Source: Labyrinthula sp. Ha
Lineage: Eukaryota > Sar > Bigyra > Labyrinthulida > Labyrinthulaceae
Assembly (NCBI GenBank): GCA_015227615.1
Contig: JAALGZ010000001.1
Coordinates: 2,914,001 to 2,978,000, forward strand
Length of the DNA stretch: 64,000 nt
Reading direction: 5' to 3'
Made by a program: the position numbers and the translations under genes. The notes under the pieces were generated by a model. The model was not told the DNA's origin. It searched no databases and saw nothing but the letters and a program-made list of their open reading frames with translations. Shown here piece by piece: positions 1 through 11,057 of the stretch; within the stretch, counting starts at the first letter, position 1, and each line of letters starts with the position of its first letter.

Positions 1-1738
1 CTTAAGTAAAGTTGATATACATAATAGATATCTTTAGTTCAACAGTAAGCAATATTTTTGGAACCTTTTAGGATCTATTAAATACTGATGCTAAACATAT
101 AGACTTATCTAGATTCTTCTATAGAGTACATTTACTTGCATGTTTTCAAAAATATCATAGTTTTCACTCAGTCGAAGTACACTTCACAGACGTCATCTTA
201 GAAGTGATACCTTCAGCTAATCCCACGGGGAAACCATTTACTTGTATTCCAAAGCTAATTATCCCTTTATGAAGTTTTTGTTTCAGGAACTTAGAAATAC
301 GGTTATTAACAAAACTTGGGGTCATGTGCTGATGTTTTAATTAGTCGTTAAACATCTAAAGTCAATAATAGTACTTAGTGTTTTTTCTTCTTTGTGTTCA
401 TTTTTTTACTTTGAGCACAATTGTGTGAGACCACCGAACAATTTATTAATTCATACACAGGATCAACTTATAGTATATATCTTTTTGTTGGGAGGAATAT
501 ATGAAATTGAGATTAATAGTTTGCGATTTCATTAACCAAATTTTGAGCTCTGATTCATAGGACAATAAACTGTCAAGTCTCCAATCATGAGCAAACGTTT
601 CGGACCAGTAATTGCTGTTTGCACGCTGCAGTTTAGTAAAGTTACTTATTATAATAATATGGCATCACTTATAGAAACTTACATAAGAAATATTTCTTAG
701 CTCTTAATTCAATTGAAGTATTTGCACTGATACAGAACCGGATTTCTTGGTTTGTTTAAGGTACTTTATTTCCAAGTTTGGGGCTAAAAATTGAATAATT
801 AACTCTTGAGTTCTCCTATGGGAATTATTAGGATCTTCTCTTACTTAAATGTTTATATTATACATGGCCATTGTGTGAACATGTTAGTAGAATCAAGAAA
901 TGTCTACAGTATTGGTAAGGTTTGGCACCAATACTTGTCATAGGTAATTAGCAGAAGAATAATCATAATTCTGAATAAATAAAAAATTGCATTGAAACGT
1001 AACATAACTCAGTTTTCCTGTAGGTAAGCCAGCAATACCCTTTAAGATGTAAGTGTTGCAATCTAGTTTGATGAACTATGCCTGAGAACACCAAAACCTT
1101 AATAGTCCAAAATAAGTTACCAAAGCAGCAGAAGTTTGCTAAATATAGGGATTAAATAGTAAGATTTATGGCGAAGGTATATACTAGAAGATTTAGAGCT
1201 TACTCAATAACATTTACTGCGAGCAACTAAAAAGTCAAGTGGCTCAAACTTCATCAACAGAACAAGGTCAAACTAGGTATTGTAGTTCTTTTCAGCTAGA
1301 TAAATGGTGACAAATATATTTCATTTAAATGAATCTTTTTCTTTGAATATCATAACATAACTTTTAGTTTGTTCTCTTGCATCGTCTCAGAAGCAGTGCC
1401 AGCAAAAACAGCAACAAAACAAGAAAAAAAAATTAACACAGATCACTAATTTAGCTGCCTCATATTTACATTATAAACAGGATCGACCTAACTTTATATT
1501 CCTAAATTCAAGATAAACTGCCTCAGTTTAAAGTATTACTAGAACCTAAATAATTGCCACAAGTGAGTTTTTTTTTTGCCCCAGAAACCAAATATAATGT
1601 GAGGGAAAGTAGTATTTGCATACAACTCAATGTGTCATTACCCTGCTACTAAGTAATCCTGTTAAAGATTCCGTGTTCAACTCCTGTCAGCGATCTAAAG
1701 CAAAATATCTACGCACATTCGTATAAATTGACTGGCTC
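1..1738. other. AT-rich intergenic region, no gene seen
   Basis: No reading frame of protein-like composition is visible on either strand. The sequence is AT-rich with scattered stops in all frames. The last 60 bases should hold the promoter and 5' leader of the p24 gene, but I see no clear TATA or CCAAT element there. Confidence 0.6.
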
Positions 1739-2476
1739 ATGAAAAACCAGTACTTTCTCTCTTACTTAGTACTTCTATCACTTTCAAAACTTTCTTACTC
1801 TCTAGAGCCTGACGCCACCCTGGATTCCACACTCCTCAAGAACGAAGACTTTTCTCCATCACATATATACACGTTCATTCTTAAACAAGAAAGGTGTTTT
1901 CATTATAAGTATGCTCTTTTATCAAAGGAAGAACTTCTTTTAGGGAGCAAGAAAGTTTCTTCCCAGTTTCTTCGTGGCATGTATTTTGTACTAGACACGA
2001 AGAAATCCTCCACTGTTGATTTTACTATATATGAAAACGAAAGCTTAGTAGAATCTTTTCCCCTTCTTTCAGAAAACGAGTTTATTATTCCTTTAAAACT
2101 TATCCCTACTGAGGTGATGTACAAAATGTGTTTTTCCTCTAGAAACTCTCAAACCAAAGTAACTTTTGCCTTTGATGTCGAGAAACACTATTCGAAGAAC
2201 AACCCTTCCAGCGCATCACCCAAAACTGGAAACTTGGAAGAAACTATCTTTGAAGATTTTGATGAACTTTTAGAATCTGTGAAAGATGATTTAAAGCATT
2301 TAGAAAGTGAGGAAATCCTTGTTAGTGAAAGACAAAGAAAACACATGAACATTCAAGACTCGACAGAGTTTCGTGTAAACGCATTGACGCTTGTGCAAAT
2401 ACTTGCTACCTTCTTAATCTCAATATTTCAAATAAGATACTTGAAAAAAATGGTCAACCAAAGAGCTTGGGTTTAA
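1739..2476 (+). CDS. p24/TMED (emp24/GOLD) family cargo receptor
   Basis: Type I membrane protein of 245 aa with the p24 layout. There is a hydrophobic N-terminal signal peptide (about residues 5-21), then a GOLD-like beta domain with the two spaced cysteines typical of the family (in QERCFHY and MYKMCFSS). A charged, probably coiled-coil stretch covers about 165-205, followed by one membrane segment near the end and a short tail (RYLKKMVNQRAWV). p24 proteins cycle between ER and Golgi in COPII/COPI vesicles and help select cargo, including GPI-anchored proteins. The tail lacks an obvious KKXX but has a paired lysine after the membrane segment. The ATG is the first in frame and opens directly into the signal peptide. 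The stop lies 11 bp from the stop of the convergent RhoGAP gene, so the 3' UTRs must overlap. No intron is needed. Confidence 0.82.
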   Translation: MKNQYFLSYLVLLSLSKLSYSLEPDATLDSTLLKNEDFSPSHIYTFILKQERCFHYKYALLSKEELLLGSKKVSSQFLRGMYFVLDTKKSSTVDFTIYENESLVESFPLLSENEFIIPLKLIPTEVMYKMCFSSRNSQTKVTFAFDVEKHYSKNNPSSASPKTGNLEETIFEDFDELLESVKDDLKHLESEEILVSERQRKHMNIQDSTEFRVNALTLVQILATFLISIFQIRYLKKMVNQRAWV

Positions 2477-2487
2477 CATTTAATAAT

Positions 2488-3660
2488 TTAAGGGTATTTG
2501 CTAAGCACGTAGTCAAGAAGTAAGTGAACAATAGAAGCAACTTTTTGAGACAGAATTAACGCATTTGCACTAGCTGCAGGAAGTTCTGGAGCCTGATCAT
2601 CAACGAGACTGCGGGTGTATAAATTAGGAGCTAAAACTATAGCTAAATTCTTTGAGGACATTCTGTTAATATCTTTTCTCAGAGCAACGTTCGCAAGTAA
2701 TTCCAACAACCATACAATTGAATCATATTCATTTTTATTGAGCTTAGTGAGAAAAGCTTCTGGGTTAAACTCATCCAGATTTAATTTCATTATCTCTTCT
2801 GGAGATAGGTTCTTCAGCAAACAAGGATCTAAGTCCCTGAAGAACTGTTTGATCAAGTTTGCAAAAATATGAACATCTCGTGAGGTAGATAAAGCTTGCT
2901 TTACCTGTCCACTGTTAATGAGAGACTTTATTTTTGCACACTCTTGACCATCTGGGGCTAACCTGAACACACCCTCGGCACTAAGACCATCTAACTCCAC
3001 AAATCTTTCTAATAACAACCCCAAGATTACAGGAACTTTGATTGTCTCAGGAAACGCCCTGAGTGAAGATTTGTCTACATTTAAAGCTTCTTCAGGGTAT
3101 GAAGGAACAGAGGAAAAGCTTTTCAGTTTTGAAAGGGGAAAGATTATTTTCTTAACCTTGTCTGAGATGTGTTGATTTGAGGTATGATCTGTTATGTCAA
3201 GACTAGAATCGATTGAACCTGATTTAATTGTAGTTTTGTTCACATAAACTGATCCTGGGAACGATATAGTTGTTTTGGGACACAAATGCAGAGGTAAACC
3301 AAAGTGCTGCTGTGCCTTTTGCCAATGGGATGGTAAGTTGTCAAATCTTGCTTGGTCATGGTCATAGTTGATGTGCAGCTGATGCAGAGGATTATATGGC
3401 TTCGAGATTTGCAGTTGATCAACAAATGCTTTTATACCTGCAACAGGACCAAGTGTTCTTATTTGTGTCTTTATCTTTTCTTTCCAGGAATCTGGGGGCT
3501 CCATTGTCCAAATCTGCAAACCATTATCACTTCTAGGGCTAGAGTTATTGCGAAGGAAGGAAGAAGGAAGAGAAAAAAATGATTTAGCAGGTTTTGGTTT
3601 GGAAATATTACGCCTAACTGGTTTTATGGGAGGCGGAAATGTTTCCTTTTCGTTTTTCAT
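2488..3660 (-). CDS. CRIB-domain RhoGAP (plant ROP-GAP-like layout)
   Basis: Predicted activator of GTP hydrolysis on a Rho-family GTPase, 390 aa. A basic, Ser/Pro-rich N-terminus leads to a CRIB/PBD-like motif at about residues 85-115 (ISKPYNPLHQLH, then F..LPSHW), matching the I-S-x-P...H-x-x-H core that binds GTP-loaded Rac/Cdc42/ROP. The RhoGAP domain fills about 207-385, with the arginine finger in GVFRLAP (about R233) and the late block SSKNLAIVLAPNLY. A CRIB followed by RhoGAP is the arrangement of plant ROP GAPs, and the block after the arginine (FRLAPDGQE) also resembles them. The ATG at 3660 is chosen; a longer frame starts only at a TTG. The gene is divergent from the NEDD8 gene, with 120 bp between the ATGs, and convergent with p24. 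Confidence 0.85.
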   Translation of the reverse strand: MKNEKETFPPPIKPVRRNISKPKPAKSFFSLPSSFLRNNSSPRSDNGLQIWTMEPPDSWKEKIKTQIRTLGPVAGIKAFVDQLQISKPYNPLHQLHINYDHDQARFDNLPSHWQKAQQHFGLPLHLCPKTTISFPGSVYVNKTTIKSGSIDSSLDITDHTSNQHISDKVKKIIFPLSKLKSFSSVPSYPEEALNVDKSSLRAFPETIKVPVILGLLLERFVELDGLSAEGVFRLAPDGQECAKIKSLINSGQVKQALSTSRDVHIFANLIKQFFRDLDPCLLKNLSPEEIMKLNLDEFNPEAFLTKLNKNEYDSIVWLLELLANVALRKDINRMSSKNLAIVLAPNLYTRSLVDDQAPELPAASANALILSQKVASIVHLLLDYVLSKYP

Positions 3661-3732
3661 ATTTGTGTTCAATTTTAAGATATTTATGATCCCCCTGGTA
3701 ATATTATATTGAGTTTTAGGTACCCGAATATG

Positions 3733-3758
3733 ATTGGCTCAGGTCTCAGTTTTATTGG
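3733..3758. promoter_or_regulatory. Two ATTGG (inverted CCAAT) boxes in a divergent promoter
   Basis: ATTGG occurs at 3733-3737 and 3754-3758 within the 120 bp separating the RhoGAP and NEDD8 start codons. CCAAT boxes are classic NF-Y sites and suit a bidirectional promoter. Similar boxes lie upstream of the bHLH gene and of the coiled-coil gene at 29.6 kb. The function is inferred from motif and position only. Confidence 0.4.
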
Positions 3759-3780
3759 ATAGCTACTTTGAGAAAGGAAA

Positions 3781-4017
3781 ATGCAAATAACAATCAAAAC
3801 GTTATCTGGACACATTCGAAGTTTGAATTTTGAAAGGGATGATAAAATAATCGACGTAAAGAAGGAACTTCAAGAAAAGGAAGGTATTCAAGTTGAACAA
3901 ATTCGTCTTATTTTTGCCGGAAAACAACTGGCCGATGACAAAGCACTTTCCTTTTATAAAGTTGAAGCTGGGGCAGTTGTTCATATGATTCTTCAACTCC
4001 GTGGTGGTTCATCTTAA
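3781..4017 (+). CDS. NEDD8/RUB1-like ubiquitin-like modifier
   Basis: A 78-aa protein that is one ubiquitin fold from the first Met to LRGG at residues 73-76, followed by a two-residue tail (SS) that must be cleaved to expose the conjugating diglycine. It keeps the hydrophobic patch (L8, I44), K48 in AGKQL, and K6, K27 and K33-type lysines. Position 72, which E1 enzymes read (Arg in ubiquitin, Ala or Thr in NEDD8/Rub1), is Gln here, which argues against ubiquitin. NEDD8 is attached to cullins to activate SCF-type ligases. It is a single unit, neither a polyubiquitin nor a ribosomal fusion. It is divergent from the RhoGAP gene. A diverged ubiquitin-like paralogue is the alternative. Confidence 0.8.
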   Translation: MQITIKTLSGHIRSLNFERDDKIIDVKKELQEKEGIQVEQIRLIFAGKQLADDKALSFYKVEAGAVVHMILQLRGGSS

Positions 4018-4149
4018 ATAATTTTCTCTCATAATTCAGTTTCCATAAAATAACTCTAAACCGTAATGAGTTTTTCTTGTTCTGCTTCTGATTGATACTC
4101 ACTTTTCACCTATAAGAGCCCGTTTATTTTCGAAACAAATGAAAAGAAA

Positions 4150-4992
4150 ATGATATCACTCAAGAATACATTTGTCGCTTCCTGTTTATGTCTTTTCGGT
4201 TTTTGGAGTTCAATCATGTTTCTTCTTTTCCGCGAACAGGTATCCTTCGGGCAGGTGTCAACTGTTCTATCAAACACTGCGATGCTTCCCTGCTGCATCT
4301 ATCTTCTCAAACTGATTTTCCAGGCGCAACAATTTGATCTAGCTCTGGAATTTCTTTTCTGTCTCTGTATTATGGCATCTAGCAGTATATACCACCTACA
4401 GGATCAAAAAATAATTAACTACTTTAAATACGAGAAGCTGCAAAGAGCGGATTTCACTGCTTCTTTTCTACTTATCTCCATGATTCCGTTCACCATATCT
4501 AGACCAATATATTCGGTTTTCATTCGCGAAAATATGGAAAACAAGCTAATCCGTTTTTCGAGAGCATTTCTAGTTTCAATAAGCATCCCTGGAATCTTTC
4601 TCTCTATGAGAAGAGACCTGAGATTTAACCTCTCAGGGATTCTCTATGCTTCTTCCTGGACAGGTTTAGGTGCGCTCTTTTGTTTTTGCTCCCTCCAAAT
4701 TCGACTTCAGCAGATGAAAATAACCCCATCTGATGCTTTAAGACAACTTCCGTTATATCCTTTACTCCTTGACGTTTTTCTCAAAGTAGCTGCCTTAGCA
4801 ATGAAGTTTGGATTAAACACTGAAGACAACTATGAAATCATGCATAGCTATGGCTGGCATATTCCGGCATTTCTTTCTTTCTATTTAACTATGAACTGGT
4901 GCTACATTTGGAATAGAAAACTTTATGATATAGAAACTTTTATTAATGAATTTGGTTCCTTAAAAAACGCACAACTTTTTCTAACAACATAA
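4150..4992 (+). CDS. Multipass membrane protein, CREST superfamily (TMEM8/DUF3522-like)
   Basis: A 280-aa protein with about seven hydrophobic segments. It carries the three sparse motifs of the CREST superfamily (alkaline ceramidases, PAQR receptors, Per1, SID-1, TMEM8): Ser then His in ASSSIYH at the end of an early helix, Asp then Ser in RADFTAS, and two His in MHSYGWH near the C-terminus. In known members these residues bind a metal and hydrolyse a lipid amide or ester. The spacing and the short loops look most like the TMEM8/PGAP6 group, but the third motif is H-x4-H rather than the usual H-x3-H. The substrate cannot be predicted. The first residues may act as a signal anchor. The stop is 52 bp from the stop of the convergent G-alpha gene. 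Confidence 0.55.
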   Translation: MISLKNTFVASCLCLFGFWSSIMFLLFREQVSFGQVSTVLSNTAMLPCCIYLLKLIFQAQQFDLALEFLFCLCIMASSSIYHLQDQKIINYFKYEKLQRADFTASFLLISMIPFTISRPIYSVFIRENMENKLIRFSRAFLVSISIPGIFLSMRRDLRFNLSGILYASSWTGLGALFCFCSLQIRLQQMKITPSDALRQLPLYPLLLDVFLKVAALAMKFGLNTEDNYEIMHSYGWHIPAFLSFYLTMNWCYIWNRKLYDIETFINEFGSLKNAQLFLTT

Positions 4993-5044
4993 AATAATAT
5001 ATAAATCCGGATTTTGAACTCTAGTGATATCCAATAGCTTAAGT

Positions 5045-6218
5045 CTAAACACCCAGCGTATAGTGCAAGTCAAACGTCTTGCGAAGAATAATTTCTTTAC
5101 ATGCCTTCATTATATGCTCCACATTTGCACTATTAAGACTTGTAGTAACGTGTATGATAATATCCTGTTCTCTTTCATTCTGTCGTTGTGACCGATACAA
5201 GTTTTTGAGATACTCGATCGCATCTCCGTATGCTTTGTTGTATTCTTTATCACTTCCATCACAAGCGTACTGTTTACTCATATCCAATTCCTGACCTTTA
5301 AAATCAACATTTCTCCTATGTGCTCCCTCTGTTACTTTAAATGGATATTTTATTAATTTTTGCCTAAACAAATCATCCTTGTTTAGGAATAATAAGAAAG
5401 GAGTCTTTGAAAAATTAGGGTTTCGAAGTAACTCCTTGAAAATATCGAGACTTTCTTGTTGTCTTGAATAATTGTAGTCTTCAAATAAAACTTGGTTGTA
5501 CTCACTCAAGGCAGCAACAAATAAAACTGTTGTAACTTGATCAAAGTGATGCAGCCATTTTCTCCTCTCGTTTCTCTGCCCTCCAACGTCATGTAGCTCA
5601 AACTGTGCCCCGTCGATGTCAACCCGTTGAATAACAACTCCAGTTGTTCTTATACGAACTCTTAAAATATCATTAAACGTAGGTTTATAACCATCTTGTG
5701 CTAACCGCTTCAAATTATTTTCTTCCATATAATAGGAGAATGAATCGGGCACTTGCAGCTGCTCATTGTGCTCCCATATGTCTTGCACTGTATCATCCTT
5801 CCAAAAGTCCAATAAAATATTTACATCGTTCTCATGAACTGGCTTTTTAGGGTCCCATGACTTAATAGCTGCCGCCGCAGTTTTTCCTTTCGTTGACTTT
5901 AGTTGTGAATAGTGTTCAGCTTCAGTGATCAGCGACTGAGCCCCGCTGATCACATTGGCAGAAATTGCGGTTGAAAAGTGACTTAGTTCTTGCGGTGTAA
6001 ATTCCTTATTCTCGGTAAATAACACTTTGAGTTGTCTGAATAACGTTGATTTCCCTAAACAATAAAACACAAGAGGAGACCATACCTGATTCTCCTGCAC
6101 CCAGCATTAGTACCTTCAATATTCGACTTTGAAGCTGCTCATCTTGCTCCATATGTTGGTCAATAGCCCTATTTTTCACCTCTGCTGCAGTTACGCTCTT
6201 TCCATAACATTGCCCCAT
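5045..6218 (-). CDS. Heterotrimeric G protein alpha subunit, two exons with a 31-nt intron
   Basis: The CDS is complement(join(5045..6054,6086..6218)), 380 aa. The first exon starts MGQC, giving Gly2 for myristoylation and Cys4 for palmitoylation at the plasma membrane. A 31-nt GT-AG intron at 6055-6085 interrupts the P-loop codon for the last Gly of GAGESG; splicing restores GAGESGKST (residues 40-48). The all-helical domain follows. Then come switch I with the catalytic Arg (RIRTTG), switch II (DVGGQRNERRKW), G4 as FLNKDD, and a G5 loop read as HVTTSLNS instead of the usual TCAT. The C-terminus LHYTLGV lacks the pertussis-toxin cysteine. The family switches on GDP/GTP exchange by a GPCR; no beta, gamma or RGS gene is in this window. 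Without splicing the N-terminal 44 residues are lost. Confidence 0.93.
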
Positions 6219-9200
6219 TTCTTGCCTTTATTTTCCTTTTTTTTCCGTTTCCACTTTCTATTTTTCGAATACCCGTTTTGTTGTTTTTAACGGTATGATT
6301 TTTACTTTCCTAGTTAGTGGTGGATATATTCCCAGACCAAACGGTGTATTCATCTCTGACATTTTGGGCAAAGTAAGAAGATAGACCATCGGTATCCCAG
6401 CTAAATTAACGTTAGTAACGTGAAGATGTTAGTTCATCGTTATACAACATAAAGCATTAAGAGGAGAATACTAGCTATGATAAAAAAAGTAAAACGATGA
6501 ATCGTTGCAGGGATATTGACTAGATGAAGAAAACTTAATTTTATTGTTTATAAACACCTAAGTCTTATAAATTTCAAAACTATTTTTGAACTAAAAATTT
6601 GCTACCATAAAGGCGTAGAACAGGTAAGGTTCTTTATGAACAGTTATACCTCAGATCACACTACTTTTTCTGACTAGCTTTAGATAAAAAGAAATAATTT
6701 GATGAAAACCTTACACTCGAGATGTTCTGGTATTCTTTTAGAGGCTGAGGGACTTTTCTAGCGACAGATCTGGGTTAACTGAAGAATGTCCTGTGTACTA
6801 CTCAAGTATCAATCCTGAAAATTAGAATCAAGAGGGTGTCTTAGTTTTGCAAAGACTGGTGTTGCTGCTACAAATAATTGTTCAATGTATTCATTCAACT
6901 TGTGTGGGTTAAAACAAATTGGAGAATAACTCATTCGTAACGGTATATCTATGGAATTTCAAGACTATTATGTTATTTTCTTCCACAACTCTGCCCCTGT
7001 AATACGTTAGGTTGCGAATTTGACAAACTTCTGGAATCTAAATACCAATAGTAGATAGATGACCTGGGTTCTGGCATGAGACAAGAAGTTGTATTCACAA
7101 GAAATATTAACTAGAACTGAAAATATTTAAAACCAGGTAGATATGACCAGTGCATCATATTATGCAAACATCCAATGAGAAAGAAATGTTTTATTAGAAA
7201 GATTTAAAGATGGGCTATTACAACATTTGTTGCAACGTTACAGCATATACATGGAACCAGTGGTATGAATAGTTGTCTGAACAACAACTTCTTAGAATAT
7301 TTGAAAAGAAATAAGAAATGCTTTCTCTAAAGTATTTGCACCCCGGTTCCTTACCAGAACTCAAGATTAAGTTGCTGTGAAAGTAACAACTGTGAATTTT
7401 GCTCTACTAAAAACATGTTGAACTAAACCTGGCAATGACTGCGCTCTGATTTAACTTAGGCGTGTCCATGTACTACAAAAAGTGGGCTGCAACAGAGCCG
7501 AAACTATATTTGCAACGATCCGTCCTTGCAGTAGTTGATTTGCCAACATAATGTTTTGTAAATGTCTAGGACAGGGCAAAACATATTTCTTCACTCTGAA
7601 CTAATACAAGGCTTACAAAAACAAAACCATTCTTTGCATAGATATAATGGTATCTTTCATGGTACTTCATATCCACACAAATTTTTGGCTCCATTGACTA
7701 TGCATTTGTCAAACGAATGGAGCATATGAATAATAAAAGGAACTCGTAGTAAACCTTACGTGCACAATATCTACAAGCACGAAGTGTAGATATAGCAAAC
7801 AAAATGTGTCGCACAAGAAGTAGCCAAATCTGAAGCTTCTTTCTAATAATATTCAATCAACTTGACCAAGAGAAAGAGGTGTTTAGCCTTGTGAAGCAAC
7901 AGTATTCATTTTCCTTTGATCCTTAATAAAAACGAAACTATTAAAACTAGTGAATGAACTAGTTACATGTAAAAAATGATAACTTTTACGTAAATATTAA
8001 AGTTTCTAAGACACCAGCGCGCAATATAGGAAATTATCTCAAAGAAACTGATACAAGGTAGAAACACAGTACAAGTCTAACACAGCTACTATGGCTAATT
8101 TCACACATTGGTACACTGAAACCAATGACTCCACAAGAGTGGCTATAATGCTCCAAATTATGAATAAAAAAGAGAGTTGTTGAATTTATGTAATTGTAGA
8201 AATCTATGAGACCGGTAAGGTCGTATAGACTAGATTGTTTCTTGGAGAAATGATTGGAAAGTATCGTTTTCTAACTGGATATGCATACTGTTGAAATTTG
8301 CAACAGTTAAATGTTTTTTCTTTAGATTCTACGTATCAACAAGTAATCTTGGCTTTTAATTTGCAATAAATCCTTCTTATTCTGTTTTGTTTATTGATTA
8401 ATTAACAATCCGAAACTAGCCCAACTGGTCAGGTCATTCCTACCTTTTTTTTCAGCACATGAAAACCTACATAAAAAGATCATATAAACCGGCATTTATC
8501 AGCGAATGAAATGAAATTGAATTTCATGCTCAATTCTGTAAGTTTTTTATGGTGAAAAATTTAGACGAAAGTTAATCGGCATTTGACCCCGCGCAATGGG
8601 GTTGACTTAGTATCAATAGACAAGAGCCAACAGCAAGTAATCATTTTCGTTGTGGAATTATCAAAGATTATCAAAAAGAAAACATGGCTAAAAAATTTAT
8701 CACTGCATCAAGCCGTCCCCCCCCCTACTACCAGTTGAGGTTTATACTTTTTACTGGAAAAATTGAAGCAAGTCCATTCTTTCGTAGCCGCACAATCATT
8801 GGATACAAAAACAGACAAAATTTTTATCTTAGCTGAAATTCACTTTGTTGGCTACCTCTTTGTTCTGGTTCCATAATGTTACTCGTATTTTTGAAACCTG
8901 ACTAGTGCACACTATTTAAGTTACACAGTTTTACCGAATAGTTTCTTACGCGCTAAAGCTGAGACGTTAAATGTTAAGAAGTGTATTTTTTCTACTTTTG
9001 GAGAAATGGGTGTAATGATCAGACCACTTATAATTCCCCATAGCTCAACATAAACAAGTGTTCAGAAATGATGTTAAATTCTTACTGCAACATATTCGTT
9101 AATTGTGTTATTATTTGGTTAAAAGATAAATAGCTCTTCTTGGGCCTCAAGCTCAATGTTAATTTTTGCGATTCCAGATAGTTTCTACAATTTACTTGGT

Positions 9201-10874
9201 TCAAGTATAAAGCAAAGCAAGGTTAAAAATGCCATAATAGTACAACTCTGGGAAAGAGTTTATCTTAGAAAATAGATCTTCATTCTTAGGAACATACAGA
9301 TATATAATAAAATTGGAATAAATTTTAGCCAAATCTTTTGGGGGCTCCTCATATTCCAATCCTCTCAATGTGTTGTTCCTACTAGCGAGGTACTTTCTGG
9401 ATAACCAGGAGTGGGTCAAAATTTTGTGTATGGATATCAGCCAAAAGTATCAAGGCATAACTTGTAACTTTTGTTCTTCTCCTCGTTTTAGACTCCAAAT
9501 TGATTATAAGTATTTCTTCATAGTTTGTTTCGTGGTATACTTGTTACGCTCGGGCTTTTCTCGAGTCTGTCACCTCCAATGGTTTCTTCCTTGAATCCAC
9601 AGATGTGAGGTAATAGATAGATTCTAGCCAGCATTTAAGAAAGTTTTGAAATGATTCATTCCATGTACATAAAATAAAAGTATTCGGTCATATTACATCC
9701 TTGTTTTCATGTAGATCTCCCCCTAAGACCTAGAATAATATCAGTCAGGTACTCTAAAAAAACTTACCTAATCTAGAAATAAATATCCCATAGTAAGAAA
9801 ACCACATGGAACTAAATAATGGTTTATTCAATATTGTTAATATTTCATAAAAATAATAGATATTTGGTCAAACCAATTTTTCTTCCATTTCAAAAGCTCT
9901 AGTATTGAGTATCTTTTCTCAGCCGTTGAATCAATCGATTAGATCATTAAACTTTTTAAGACGACAGAAGGTGTGACATCAGGGTTTTCGCATCATATAT
10001 ATATAAATACCTAGCACTGGACGAAGCCGTAATTTTCTCCATATATATCTCAAGTGATACTTCCTGAATGTTTCTTAAGATTGTTTAGTTACTTGCTGAA
10101 CTAGGAGTGAAGACTACTGAAATATGAAAACAAGTATGAATGCAACACTGGAATTAGTACAACTAAAAACAGAATTTAATTTAGATAAACATATTCTTCA
10201 AATATTCAAATGAGCTTTTTATAGTTTGAACTGTACATATATGTAATCAAACCACGAAGAAAGAGTTTCCGTAATAGACCAGGCGAACGAACCCTAAATA
10301 GCATGCAATCATTATTGCACCAAGGAAAGTACTGATGCATGCGACATAATTCATTCGCAATTGTTTAGTGACCATATACAGATTCTATTTTTAGTTTTAG
10401 CGAAGCCACATTTAATTCCCTTTGTTGTATGGAGATGTTCTGCCTCGGGCATGTTTCAAGGAGTATGTTCCATTCACAACGTGAAACCATTTGTAACAAA
10501 GGGCACAATATCGTTATTTATGCTTTTAATTTATAGAAAACTCTGAAAATAATAAAGGGATAGTTATCAACATAGCATGAATCAGCTTAAATCAATGAAC
10601 TTTGAATAATATATTCAGAGACAAAGTTCAAAAATTTAAGAATTGATCTGAGATAAATGTAGTTTCAAGCAGTTGTACAAAGGTATAAATTAGGGCCTAA
10701 ATCAATTAAAACGAGCTAAACGTTCCATTTTGAGTTATCATTCACAGTTGAACGGGTTCAAATAACCTTAGGGGGATTAGTGCAACACACAGTAGCACTG
10801 CTAATGCTGAAATATAATTCAAAGAGAAATTCATATGTAATTTTATCCTTTTAGGGTTAATAAAAATATATACC
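6219..10874. other. 4.6-kb gene desert
   Basis: There is no convincing coding sequence. The longest open frames are about 60-75 aa and of random composition (for example 9201-9594 and 10361-10546). A run of nine C occurs at 8717-8725, and short AT repeats near 9.99-10.01 kb. No transposon protein, tRNA or rRNA was recognised. Confidence 0.55.
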
Positions 10875-10890
10875 ATATATATATATATAT
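10875..10890. repeat. (AT)8 microsatellite
   Basis: A pure AT dinucleotide run sits just before the first possible ATG of the GluRS frame. It could be part of the promoter or 5' leader, and it makes the upstream ATG at 10893 a doubtful start. Confidence 0.8.
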
Positions 10891-11057
10891 GTATGTGCGT
10901 GTTTAAGCTATCTGTCTGCCACTACTTTGTAGTTATTACAGATACTCTTGTTGTGAGAGTAGACATAGTAATCTCCCGTGGAACTTCCATGGAAAGAATA
11001 TATATAACAGAGCTAGATTTACCCAAAAATTTGGAATTCTTGCAACAAGGACAAATT

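Noticed and set aside
1640-1700. A GTTCAA-type box suggesting a tRNA B box
   Set aside because: The flanking bases cannot form the 5-bp T stem, and no A box or acceptor stem is found. No other tRNA candidate could be supported by eye.
6006-6218. A separate small protein at the start of G-alpha, as the raw frame suggests
   Set aside because: It is exon 1 of G-alpha read through its 31-nt intron; splicing restores the P-loop.
10893-11057. N-terminal extension of GluRS from the ATG at 10893
   Set aside because: It starts right after an AT repeat, reads as random sequence and has a weaker start context than 11058. It was not excluded as a targeting peptide, but it is unsupported.
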